17,175 nt of DNA from Methanomassiliicoccaceae archaeon (GTDB taxonomy: Archaea > Thermoplasmatota > Thermoplasmata > Methanomassiliicoccales > Methanomethylophilaceae). How positions within the stretch are numbered: the stretch's first letter is position 1; each line of letters begins with the position of its first letter. Under the pieces are notes generated by a model. It was not told where the DNA came from. It saw only the letters and a list, made by a program, of their open reading frames with translations, and ran no database searches. The stretch is taken from the NCBI GenBank assembly GCA_009784745.1, contig WQXR01000014.1, positions 1-17,175 on the forward strand, given 5' to 3'. Below, one piece after another: positions 7,272 through 14,349 of this stretch. The position numbers and the translations under genes were made by a program.

Positions 7272-7281
7272 TGTGATAATG

Positions 7282-7389
7282 GTCTAAAAATTGTCATTTT
7301 ATGAAAAAAGATTGTCTAAAAATTGTCATTTTATGAAAAAAGATTGTCTAAAAATTGTCATTTTCTGAAAAAATATGGTCAAAATATTT
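7282..7389. repeat. 32-bp tandem repeat, about 3.3 copies, upstream of the DUF4143 ATPase
   Basis: Units at 7282-7313, 7314-7345 and 7346-7377 begin with GTCTAAAAATTGTCATTTT; the first two are identical. The third carries changes from 7365 onward, and a decayed fourth start (GTCAAAATATTT) begins at 7378. Each unit has two GTC words, so the array shows GTC at alternating spacings of 11 and 21 bp. The array starts 10 bp after the stop of the AlbA_2 gene and ends about 30 bp before the promoter of the next gene. Confidence 0.88.
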
Positions 7390-7410
7390 ATGCCAGTTCC
7401 GCATTACATG

Positions 7411-7420
7411 TTTTAAAGTA
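7411..7420 (+). promoter_or_regulatory. TATA-like box of the AAA_14-DUF4143 ATPase gene
   Basis: TTTTAAAGTA is centred about 30 bp upstream of the ATG at 7445, with TTTGGTAT at 7423-7430 as in the preceding gene. No ribosome binding site is evident, so the mRNA probably has almost no leader. Confidence 0.5.
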
Positions 7421-7444
7421 AATTTGGTATGCCGGTGACTGTTC

Positions 7445-8773
7445 ATGTTAAAGAGAAAGATGATGGATGTTCTTGTTGAATGGAAAATGGAAAATGGCAA
7501 GAAATGCCTTTTACTTAAGGGCGCGAGACAGGTCGGAAAGACATTCATAATCAGAGAATTCGCAAAACAGAATTATGAAAGTATCGTTGAGATCAATTTT
7601 TTGACGAATCCTGAATTCAAGGATGCGTTCGAAGGCGACCTGAAAATGGATGAACTCATCAAAAAGATATCACTCCGCGACGGATCTCTGAAATTCATAC
7701 CCGGAAGAACATTACTGTTCTTGGATGAGATACAGGAATGCGGAAATGCGAGGACCGCTTTGAAACCCATTGCGGAAGATGGCAGATTTGATTGTGTCGC
7801 ATCCGGTTCAATGCTTGGTATCGCATACAAGACAACATCCGTTCCGGTAGGTTACGAAAAACAAGTGGAGATGTATTCGCTGGACCTTGAAGAATTCCTT
7901 TGGGCACTCGGATACGGCGACACCGAAATAAGATATATGAAGGAATATTTTGAAAAGGAAGAGCGCGTCCCTGAATTCAGTAACAACGCCTTTTTGGAAA
8001 GATCGAGGGAATACGCAATTGTCGGCGGTATGCCTTCGGTCGTTAACATATACGTCGATACGAAAAATTTCGGTCTCGTTCACAGAGAACAGGAGGAGAT
8101 CATCGCAAGTTATCTGGACGATATCTTAAAATATGCACCGATAAGCGAGAAACCGAAGATAAGGAACTGTTATCTTTCTGTTCCGGCGCAACTGATGAAA
8201 GAAAATAAAAAATTTCAATATTCTTTGGTGAAAAAAGGTTCCGGTTCAAAGGACTTCGAAGGCAGTCTGGAATGGTTGAGGGACGCGGGACTTATCAAGT
8301 TCTGTTATAATGTCTCATCCCCTGTCTTTCCGCTGCCTGCATATAATGAGACGGGATACTTCAAAGTGTATCTTACCGACATAGGGATACTGAACGCAAT
8401 GTACGGCTTTGATATGAAAGCGGAGATCTATGATAACACACTGAAGGGATACGCAAAAGGCGGCATCTATGAAAGCCTCATCGCTGATATTCTGATAAAG
8501 AAGAATATCCCCTTGAATTATTACAAACCGAGCGAAGGGCAGCAGGAGATAGAATTCCTGCTTACCGATAAAGGATCGGTCATTCCGATGGAAGTGAAAT
8601 CCAAGAACGGAAAGACCGTTTCTCTGAATGAATTCATAGAGAGATTCAAACCCCCGTATGCGTTGAAACTCATTTCAGGAAATTTAGGCAGAGAAGGAAA
8701 GAAACTTACGATCCCGCTGTACATGGCGATGTTCGTGCGCAGTACGGACGGCGTCAGAAATAATGGAAATTGA
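7445..8773 (+). CDS. AAA_14-DUF4143 family ATPase
   Basis: 442 aa, the usual length. The N-terminal AAA_14 ATPase domain (about 1-200) has Walker A GARQVGKT (26-33), Walker B LLFLDE (90-95) and an SGSMLG sensor region (120-125). The C-terminal DUF4143 domain (about 205-390) ends in a nuclease-like pattern with Glu343, QEIEFLL (367-373) and PMEVKSK (381-387), spaced as in PD-(D/E)xK folds; activity is unproven. Proteins of this type are abundant, patchily distributed and mobile in archaea, and their biological role is not settled. The gene has its own promoter behind a tandem repeat array and ends 10 bp from the convergent vor operon. Confidence 0.92.
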   Translation: MLKRKMMDVLVEWKMENGKKCLLLKGARQVGKTFIIREFAKQNYESIVEINFLTNPEFKDAFEGDLKMDELIKKISLRDGSLKFIPGRTLLFLDEIQECGNARTALKPIAEDGRFDCVASGSMLGIAYKTTSVPVGYEKQVEMYSLDLEEFLWALGYGDTEIRYMKEYFEKEERVPEFSNNAFLERSREYAIVGGMPSVVNIYVDTKNFGLVHREQEEIIASYLDDILKYAPISEKPKIRNCYLSVPAQLMKENKKFQYSLVKKGSGSKDFEGSLEWLRDAGLIKFCYNVSSPVFPLPAYNETGYFKVYLTDIGILNAMYGFDMKAEIYDNTLKGYAKGGIYESLIADILIKKNIPLNYYKPSEGQQEIEFLLTDKGSVIPMEVKSKNGKTVSLNEFIERFKPPYALKLISGNLGREGKKLTIPLYMAMFVRSTDGVRNNGN

Positions 8774-8776
8774 ATA

Positions 8777-8791
8777 GAGCCTTTCAGGCTC
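8777..8791. terminator. Hairpin between convergent genes
   Basis: GAGCCT (8777-8782) and AGGCTC (8786-8791) form a perfect 6-bp stem with a 3-nt loop. It spans the vor gamma stop codon (8784-8786) and lies just after the DUF4143 stop, so it could serve both strands. The plus-strand side is followed by T-rich sequence (CGCTTTTCATT). Confidence 0.4.
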
Positions 8792-9320
8792 CGCTTTTCA
8801 TTCCTATTTTCACTGCGGCCATGTTGTTATCAAGCAGTTCCTGTTTTCTCGCAGGGATGCTTTTTCTTATGCCTTCGTTGAATGCGTTCTCGGAACAGAA
8901 TTTTGTTTCTTTGTACAATCTGCCGGCAATGACCATATTGGCCATCCCTTTCAGTCCGTTGTCGGATGCCAGTCTCGTTGCCGGTAAGTATATCGCTTTG
9001 ACATCCTTTCTTTTTATCTTCGCTTCGACTATGGAACTGTCAACGATTATCATCCCTCCTGATACTACGGTATCTTCAAATTTTTCCAAGGACGGCAGAT
9101 TCATCGCCACGAGCACATCAGGCGCGGTGACAAGCGGCGACCCTATTGGTGATCCGCTTACGCATACACTGCAGTTCGCGGTGCCGCCTCTCATCTCCGG
9201 TCCGTACGAGGGTAACCAAGAAACTTCCTTGCCGTCAAGCATTCCCGCGTATGCGACCACTTTTCCCGTGAACAATATGCCTTGTCCTCCGAATCCTGCC
9301 AAAAGAAGGTTCATGCTCAT
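8784..9320 (-). CDS. vorC: 2-oxoacid:ferredoxin oxidoreductase, gamma subunit
   Basis: 178 aa. This is the catalytic-gamma domain of pyruvate/2-oxoacid:ferredoxin oxidoreductases, with GFGGQG at residues 9-14 and SYGPEMRGG at 38-46, both hallmarks. It completes the four-subunit enzyme with the three genes upstream. ATG 9320 is chosen because GGAGG lies 7 nt before it and the start overlaps the stop of the TPP subunit (ATGA). The frame stays open upstream to 9587, but that stretch lies inside the TPP-subunit gene. It is the last gene of the operon. The letter name is conventional and varies between genomes. Confidence 0.92.
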   Translation of the reverse strand: MSMNLLLAGFGGQGILFTGKVVAYAGMLDGKEVSWLPSYGPEMRGGTANCSVCVSGSPIGSPLVTAPDVLVAMNLPSLEKFEDTVVSGGMIIVDSSIVEAKIKRKDVKAIYLPATRLASDNGLKGMANMVIAGRLYKETKFCSENAFNEGIRKSIPARKQELLDNNMAAVKIGMKSGA

Positions 9321-10060
9321 TCTTTCGCCTCCTTTACATCCTTCAGAACGCCCAGCGGATAGTACGCAAGCATGTTGTCCCTTAACCAGTCCAATGATTC
9401 CTGCATCGGTAATCCCCAGTTCGTGGGACAGGCGCACACTATCTCGATGATCGTGTATCCTTTGCCTTCCATCTGATATTCGAATGCTTTTTTGATCGCT
9501 TTCTTTGCCGCTTTGACATTCTTTACTGAATCCACGGAAACACGTTGCGCAAGTGCAACACCTTCTAATGTTGCTAACATCTCGCACACCCTTATCGGAT
9601 GTCCCGCATCTTTCACGCTTCGTCCGTACGGGGTCGTTTGCGTTATCTGTCCGGGAAGTGTTGTCGGTGCCATCTGACCGCCGGTCATTCCGTATATGGC
9701 GTTGTTTATGAATATCACGGTAATATTTTCACCGCGTGTCGCCGCGTGCACTGTTTCCGCTGTTCCTATGGCAGCAAGGTCGCCGTCTCCCTGATATGTG
9801 AACACGATATTATCGGGAAGCGCTCTCTTTATTCCCGTTGCCACCGCCTGCGCACGACCGTGCGCCGCCTGGACCATGTCGCAGTTGAAATAGTTGTACG
9901 CAAAAACAGCACACCCTACCGGTGCTATTCCTACTGTTTTACCTTCAATTCCGAGTTCATCCATCGTTTCCGCGACAAGTCTGTGAACGATACCGTGACT
10001 GCACCCCGGACAATAGTGGAACTGTGCCTTCGTTAACGCATGAGGTCTGCTGAAATTCAT
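9317..10060 (-). CDS. vorA: 2-oxoacid:ferredoxin oxidoreductase, TPP-binding (beta) subunit
   Basis: 247 aa, typical of the short TPP subunit of Vor/Kor enzymes. GDGD (91-94) followed by NN (119-120) is the thiamine pyrophosphate and magnesium motif. CPGC (17-20), C50 and C210 are the conserved cysteines; in the related pyruvate enzyme four such cysteines bind a 4Fe-4S cluster. It catalyses reversible, CoA-dependent oxidative decarboxylation of a 2-oxoacid with ferredoxin, or the reverse carboxylation. A consensus AAAGGAGGT ribosome binding site lies 6-7 nt before the ATG. The start codon directly abuts the vorB stop (10061-10063). Substrate (2-oxoisovalerate against 2-oxoglutarate) cannot be fixed from sequence alone. 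Confidence 0.95.
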   Translation of the reverse strand: MNFSRPHALTKAQFHYCPGCSHGIVHRLVAETMDELGIEGKTVGIAPVGCAVFAYNYFNCDMVQAAHGRAQAVATGIKRALPDNIVFTYQGDGDLAAIGTAETVHAATRGENITVIFINNAIYGMTGGQMAPTTLPGQITQTTPYGRSVKDAGHPIRVCEMLATLEGVALAQRVSVDSVKNVKAAKKAIKKAFEYQMEGKGYTIIEIVCACPTNWGLPMQESLDWLRDNMLAYYPLGVLKDVKEAKE

Positions 10061-11119
10061 TCAGATACCTCCTTTGATCTTCTTTATTTCGTTAAGAACT
10101 TCAGCCGGCGTCGGTACTACGCCTCCGGTGCGTCCGTAAAATCTTACGTCACGCTTTCCGTTGACTATCAGTTTGACATCATCTACCATTTGGCCTGTTG
10201 ACATCTCGACGCACAGGAATACTTTTGTTGTCCCGATCTTTGAAAGTATCGCCTTATCGGGATAAGGCCACAACGTTATCGGCCTTATCAGTCCCGCTTT
10301 TATGTTCTCTTTCCGAGCAGCATCCACTGCGCTCCTTGATATGCGTGCTGATGCGCCGTATGCAACTAAAATGATATCCGCGTCATCCGTAAGATATTCT
10401 TCACATCTTTGTTCATTCTCCTGTATCTCAGCGTAGCGTTCGTACCTTGCTTTGAGTATCGCTTCCATGTTCGGGGGGTCGATGTATAACGAATTGATGA
10501 CGTTATGCTCTCTTTTGTTCTTATGTCCTGATACCGCCCACGGCTTTTCCTGAACTTTTTTCTCTTCCGAACCCATGACCACGGGTTCCATCATCTGTCC
10601 TAACAGGCCGTCAGACAATATCATCGCCGGCATCCTTTCCTTATCACCGAGATCGAATGCGATCGCTCCAAGATCTACCATCTCCTGTACGGTGGACGGT
10701 GCGAACACCAGCATCTTGAAGTCCCCGTGCCCCGGAGCACGAGTGGCTTGCCAGTAATCTGCCTGCGAAGGCTGTATGCCGCCTAATCCGGGGCCTGCAC
10801 GCTGAACGTTAACGATGACCGCCGGAAGATCGGAACCCGCCAGATACGAAAGGCCTTCGGCCTTCAGGCTTACGCCGGGAGAACTGGACGACGTCATCGC
10901 ACGAACACCTGCTGCTGATGCTCCCAGCACCATGTTTATCGCCGCGACCTCTGATTCCGCCTGTAGATATACGCCGCCTATCTTGGGCATACGTTTTGAC
11001 ATGTGCGCAGCAACTTCTGTCTGCGGTGTTATCGGATATCCGAAGAAATGTCTGCATCCTGCGGCTATCGCCGCTTCCGCCAGCGCTTCGTTGCCTTTCA
11101 TTAGAACTTTCTCAGACAT
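10061..11119 (-). CDS. vorB: 2-oxoacid:ferredoxin oxidoreductase, alpha subunit (VorB type)
   Basis: 352 aa. The N-terminus FGYPITPQTE (26-35), QAESEVAAINMV (53-64) with TSSSSPG (76-82), and GPGLGG (109-114) are hallmarks of the pyrimidine-binding/alpha domain. The pattern from MSEKVLMKGNEALAEAA onward closely matches proteins named 3-methyl-2-oxobutanoate dehydrogenase subunit VorB, so branched-chain 2-oxoacids are the preferred guess. There is no gamma-domain fusion as in KorA of some bacteria; gamma is a separate gene. The start overlaps the ferredoxin gene by 8 bp. In an autotrophic or acetate-assimilating methanogen such enzymes usually run toward amino-acid precursors. Confidence 0.95.
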   Translation of the reverse strand: MSEKVLMKGNEALAEAAIAAGCRHFFGYPITPQTEVAAHMSKRMPKIGGVYLQAESEVAAINMVLGASAAGVRAMTSSSSPGVSLKAEGLSYLAGSDLPAVIVNVQRAGPGLGGIQPSQADYWQATRAPGHGDFKMLVFAPSTVQEMVDLGAIAFDLGDKERMPAMILSDGLLGQMMEPVVMGSEEKKVQEKPWAVSGHKNKREHNVINSLYIDPPNMEAILKARYERYAEIQENEQRCEEYLTDDADIILVAYGASARISRSAVDAARKENIKAGLIRPITLWPYPDKAILSKIGTTKVFLCVEMSTGQMVDDVKLIVNGKRDVRFYGRTGGVVPTPAEVLNEIKKIKGGI

Positions 11120-11327
11120 CTTGATCAGCCACCGTTATCACTACATCGGGACACATTATCGCGCATGACGCACATCCTGTGCATTTTTCCGATCCGGTCA
11201 TGTGCGCCGGATGGTACCCTTTACCGTTTATCTTGTTCTTGTTCAGCGCTATTATCTTTTTCGGGCATGAGATGACACACATCTCACAACCTTTGCAGAG
11301 ATCCTCGTTTATCGACACTTTCGGCAT
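11112..11327 (-). CDS. vorD: 2[4Fe-4S] ferredoxin, delta subunit of the 2-oxoacid oxidoreductase
   Basis: 71 aa with two complete cluster motifs: C11, C14, C17, C21 and C49, C52, C55, C59 (CKGCEMCVISCP and CTGCASCAIMCP). It carries electrons between the TPP subunit and the soluble ferredoxin pool. The ribosome binding site AAGGAG lies about 7 nt before the ATG. It overlaps vorB by 8 bp and follows the ParA-like gene by 2 bp, so all five genes are surely one transcript. Confidence 0.95.
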   Translation of the reverse strand: MPKVSINEDLCKGCEMCVISCPKKIIALNKNKINGKGYHPAHMTGSEKCTGCASCAIMCPDVVITVADQDV

Positions 11328-11329
11328 CT

Positions 11330-11989
11330 TTATTCTCCTTTTTCCCAGACGGTCGTTACATAAACATCTATCGGATAAAAATTTTCGTTCTCTTTTAACT
11401 TATTTATCATGTTTCTCGGAACGGTCGAGAATAATAAAGGTATCTTTGCGATCTCAGATACTTCTTTTGCATACGGTACAGAATCTGTTATTGTCGATAC
11501 CGTCGTGAACTCTTTGAGATGTGAATTGTTCACTATCGCAGTAGCTTTCAGTTTGCACGCTTTTTCGATATCCTTCATCATATCCGCGGAATCTGAAGGA
11601 ACTGACGTAAAAGGACGGTACATGTTCGTCACGTAGAACATCTCGTAACCTTTTTCTTTTATCATGTCGGAAAATCTACCCAGCGCGGTAGCGCCCGCAT
11701 CGTCACCGCCTGCGTCAATTATCACTGTGTCATCGGAATCGAATATCATCTGCAACGCCGGCAGTGCCAACGATTCTACGTTCGTACAGGCGAATGCTGA
11801 TGATATCACATTTATTCCGTTCTTTTTCAGTATGTCCGAATATTCGGACGATGTGAAATAAGGATTAACAAGATCCATGTCAACTAACGTTACGTCATTT
11901 CCGTTCCTTGCTTCATCTATTGCATAATTTATCGCAAAGTTCGTTTTTCCGGAACCGTAATGGCCGCATATTATTTTGAGTCCGTTCAT
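11330..11989 (-). CDS. ParA/MinD-family P-loop ATPase, first gene of the vor operon
   Basis: 219 aa from ATG 11989; ATG 12001 would add four residues and is also possible. Walker A GHYGSGKT lies at residues 9-16, followed by a VDMDLVNPYF segment (36-45) typical of the SIMIBI class, and a Walker B TVIIDAGGDDAGA (88-100). The plain GxxxxGKT loop lacks the second, signature lysine of canonical MinD. There is no TM segment or DNA-binding domain. The stop is 2 bp before the ferredoxin ATG, so it is cotranscribed with all Vor subunits. A role in metallocluster or cofactor delivery to Vor, or in its regulation, would be a guess. ATG 11989 suits the TATA-like box near 12016-12023 better than 12001 does. 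Confidence 0.85.
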   Translation of the reverse strand: MNGLKIICGHYGSGKTNFAINYAIDEARNGNDVTLVDMDLVNPYFTSSEYSDILKKNGINVISSAFACTNVESLALPALQMIFDSDDTVIIDAGGDDAGATALGRFSDMIKEKGYEMFYVTNMYRPFTSVPSDSADMMKDIEKACKLKATAIVNNSHLKEFTTVSTITDSVPYAKEVSEIAKIPLLFSTVPRNMINKLKENENFYPIDVYVTTVWEKGE

Positions 11990-11992
11990 ATT

Positions 11993-12016
11993 TGACCGCA
12001 TTAGTGCGTGCGGTCA
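11993..12016. promoter_or_regulatory. Perfect inverted repeat, candidate operator of the vor operon
   Basis: TGACCGCA (11993-12000) and TGCGGTCA (12009-12016) are perfect 8-bp arms with an 8-bp spacer. The site lies directly downstream of an A/T box (12016-12023) and just before ATG 11989 of the ParA-like gene, where a bound protein would block initiation. The XRE-cupin regulator divergently transcribed from 12126 is the obvious candidate, but this is inference. Confidence 0.55.
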
Positions 12017-12090
12017 TATTATTGTTATCATCTGTACAGCCGTTCATTGTCCTTATGGTTCATATCTTTCTCATAACTTCGTGGGGTACC

Positions 12091-12099
12091 TTTTTATTT
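12091..12099 (+). promoter_or_regulatory. TATA-like box of the XRE-cupin / acyl-CoA synthetase operon
   Basis: TTTTTATTT is centred 31 bp before the ATG at 12126, preceded by a GTACC stretch that could be the BRE. The transcript would have only a few nt of leader. Confidence 0.45.
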
Positions 12100-12125
12100 G
12101 ATACGTACACTACCTACTGATTTAC

Positions 12126-12698
12126 ATGGACATCATATTGGGAGAGATAACCGAGCGTATCCGCGCACTGCGTGATGCAACGGGATTTACAAAAGAACAG
12201 ATGGCAAAGGCGACCGGCATCTCTGTAAAGGAGTACATTGCGCATGAGAACGGTGAAAGGGATCTGACGTTCACGTTCCTTTACAAATGCGCCGAGAAAT
12301 TCGGCGTCGATATCGTCGATCTTATGGCCGGAGAGGGACCTAATCTTTCCGGATACGCCGTCGTAAAGAACGGCGACGGTCTTCCCATAAAGAGAAGGAA
12401 GGGTTTTGAATATCTGCATCTGGCGTACAGTTTCAAGAACAAGACCGCTGAACCGTTGCTCGTTACTGTTCCGTACAACGCCGACGAACTGAAGAAGATA
12501 CCGATGGCAAAACATGACGGACAGGAATTTAATTACGTACTGAAAGGAAAGATGAGGTTCGCTTATGAGAATCACATAGAGGATGTGGGAGAAGGAGATT
12601 CCATTTATTACAATTCTTCACGCAAACACGGAATGGCCGCGCTGACCAAGGACGGATGCGTCTTCATAGCTGTGGTGCTCAAGGAGGAGCACAAATGA
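12126..12698 (+). CDS. XRE-family transcriptional regulator with cupin domain
   Basis: 190 aa. Residues 6-66 form a helix-turn-helix of the XRE/lambda-repressor type (KEQMAKATGISVKEYIAHENG, split over 24-43, is the core). Residues about 105-186 form a cupin_2 barrel with HDGQEFNYVLKGKMRF (130-145) and GDSIYYNSSRKHGM (157-170), the two usual motifs. His130, Glu134 and His168 could hold a metal or small ligand. Such regulators usually sense a metabolite and control the neighbouring gene. It overlaps the acyl-CoA synthetase by 4 bp and is divergent from the vor operon, so it may control both, possibly through the inverted repeat at 11993-12016. Confidence 0.93.
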   Translation: MDIILGEITERIRALRDATGFTKEQMAKATGISVKEYIAHENGERDLTFTFLYKCAEKFGVDIVDLMAGEGPNLSGYAVVKNGDGLPIKRRKGFEYLHLAYSFKNKTAEPLLVTVPYNADELKKIPMAKHDGQEFNYVLKGKMRFAYENHIEDVGEGDSIYYNSSRKHGMAALTKDGCVFIAVVLKEEHK

Positions 12699-14347
12699 GG
12701 AACATCCATTTGCGTTATGTGAAGGAGAAGTATGACCGGCACGGTATGCTTCAGAAATATGAGATGAGATGTCCGGCGGATTTCAATTTCGCTTATGATG
12801 TTGTTGACGATATCGGCGTGAATGATCCTGACAGAAGGGCATTGGTGTGGTGTGATCCGGAAGGTAATAACAGAACATACAGTTTCAGTGATATCAAAAG
12901 ACTTTCCGACAAAGCTGCGAACTATTTCCTTTCATTGGGAATAAAGAAAGGCGACGCAGTAATGATCATCCTCAAGAACAATCCTCATTTCTGGTATGTT
13001 CTCATGGGATTGCACAAAATAGGCGCACTGGCCATTCCGGGGACGTTCATGCTTAAGAAAAAGGACGTTGAGTATCGTGTCAATTCCGCAACGGTCAGAG
13101 CGATCGTGGGAACGGCCGGCGACGGGCTTCCTGAGGCGGTTGACGCTGCTGAGAACATTCCGTCACTTGCCCATAAGATAATATTGGGCGGAACGAGAGA
13201 AGGATGGAAGGACCTTAACGAAGGTATCGAGAACGCATCGGATGTGCTTGACCGTATCCCTTCAAAGATAACGGATCCGATGCTCATGTACTTCTCATCC
13301 GGTACGACGGGATTGCCGAAGATGGTGCTTTACGACCATTCGTATTCCATCGGCCACATATTCACTGCGAAGCACTGGCATAATGTTGATCCCGATGGAT
13401 TGCATTATACGATCGCCGACACCGGATGGGCGAAGGTCGCGTGGGGAAAGATATACGGCCAATGGTTCATGGAGACCGCTGTTTTTGCGTATGATTATGA
13501 AAAGTTCGTACCGAACGATGTCCTTAACACCGTGTCGAAATTCAAAGTGACGACACTTTGCTGCCCGCCGACGATGTTCAGGATGTTCCTGAACGACGGC
13601 AACGTGAAAGAACATGATCTTTCTGCGCTCAAATACACGACGATAGCCGGTGAAGCGTTAAATCCTGATGTTTTCCACATGTGGCATAAATTGACGGGCC
13701 TGAAACTGATGGAAGGTTACGGTCAGACGGAAACAACGGTGACCATATGCAACCGCATAGGCATGGAACCGCGTCCCGGATCAATGGGAAAACCGTCACC
13801 TCAGTATATCGTTGACATCGTCGATCTGGAAGGAAAGAGCTGTCCGGCCGGCGTTACCGGTGAGATCGTTGTTTCTGTGAACCCGAGACCCGCCGGCATA
13901 ATGATAGAATATTATCGCGACGAAAATAAGACCAAAGATACGATATACGACGGATGGTTACACACAGGCGATGTTGCGTGGCGCGATGAGGATGGTTACA
14001 TTTGGTACGTGGGAAGGAATGATGACATTATAAAATCGTCAGGATACCGTATCGGCCCGTTCGAGATAGAGAGCGTCCTCGCTCAGCATCCGGCGGTTCG
14101 CGAGTCTGCGGTCACAGGAGTTCCTGATGACGTACGCGGTCAGTTGGTGAAAGCTACGATAGTGCTCCGGAACGGATACAAGCCGTCAGATGAACTGAAG
14201 AAAGAAATTCAGAATTACGTCAAAAAGGAGACGGCGCCGTACAAGTATCCGAGAGCAGTGGAGTTCGTTGATTCGTTGCCGAAGACGCTCAGCGGAAAGA
14301 TAAGACGTGCTGAGATAAGGGAGTACGACAAAGAAAGATCAACTTGA
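12695..14347 (+). CDS. Medium/branched-chain acyl-CoA synthetase, AMP-forming
   Basis: 550 aa. It belongs to the ANL superfamily, closest to medium-chain (ACSM/MACS) enzymes: acid + ATP + CoA to acyl-CoA + AMP + PPi. Motifs are SSGTTGLPKM (201-210), EGYGQTE (340-346), HTGD (423-426) and a C-terminal SGKIRR with catalytic Lys535. The acetate-specifying tryptophan of Acs is replaced by Gly342, so a bulkier acid should fit; the MACS enzyme of Methanosarcina acetivorans prefers 2-methylbutyrate. ATG 12695 is chosen because AAGGAGG lies 7 nt before it and ATGA overlaps the regulator stop. A 13-residue longer form (12656) lies within the regulator gene and lacks support. The last 9 bp overlap the convergent CoA-transferase gene. 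Confidence 0.93.
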   Translation: MRNIHLRYVKEKYDRHGMLQKYEMRCPADFNFAYDVVDDIGVNDPDRRALVWCDPEGNNRTYSFSDIKRLSDKAANYFLSLGIKKGDAVMIILKNNPHFWYVLMGLHKIGALAIPGTFMLKKKDVEYRVNSATVRAIVGTAGDGLPEAVDAAENIPSLAHKIILGGTREGWKDLNEGIENASDVLDRIPSKITDPMLMYFSSGTTGLPKMVLYDHSYSIGHIFTAKHWHNVDPDGLHYTIADTGWAKVAWGKIYGQWFMETAVFAYDYEKFVPNDVLNTVSKFKVTTLCCPPTMFRMFLNDGNVKEHDLSALKYTTIAGEALNPDVFHMWHKLTGLKLMEGYGQTETTVTICNRIGMEPRPGSMGKPSPQYIVDIVDLEGKSCPAGVTGEIVVSVNPRPAGIMIEYYRDENKTKDTIYDGWLHTGDVAWRDEDGYIWYVGRNDDIIKSSGYRIGPFEIESVLAQHPAVRESAVTGVPDDVRGQLVKATIVLRNGYKPSDELKKEIQNYVKKETAPYKYPRAVEFVDSLPKTLSGKIRRAEIREYDKERST

Positions 14348-14349
14348 TC
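14337..14349. repeat. Palindrome spanning two convergent stop codons
   Basis: GATCAA, C, TTGATC is a perfect palindrome around C14343. It contains TGA of the acyl-CoA synthetase (14345-14347) on the plus strand and TGA of the CoA transferase (14339-14341) on the minus strand. There is no T-run, so it is not a classic terminator. Confidence 0.6.

Noticed and set aside
7282..7389. CRISPR array
   Set aside because: The 32-bp units are directly joined with no variable spacers, there are only about three, and no cas gene is nearby.
5681..7444. Insertion sequence or transposon flanked by the repeats
   Set aside because: There is no transposase, and the two arrays differ in unit length and sequence, so they are not terminal repeats.
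8770..9450. 226-codon plus-strand ORF
   Set aside because: It lies opposite the vor gamma subunit and part of the TPP subunit, both of which carry clear family motifs; its own translation has none.
9321..9587. Upstream extension of the vor gamma subunit to 9587
   Set aside because: It lies entirely within the TPP-subunit gene; ATG 9320 has GGAGG at good spacing and begins at the conserved N-terminus.
8784..11327. 2-oxoglutarate oxidoreductase (KorABCD)
   Set aside because: Subunit set is compatible, but the alpha subunit matches the VorB type in length and N-terminal sequence, so Vor is preferred without excluding Kor.
12656..12694. 13-residue extension of the acyl-CoA synthetase
   Set aside because: It lies inside the regulator gene, whereas AAGGAGG sits 7 nt before ATG 12695.
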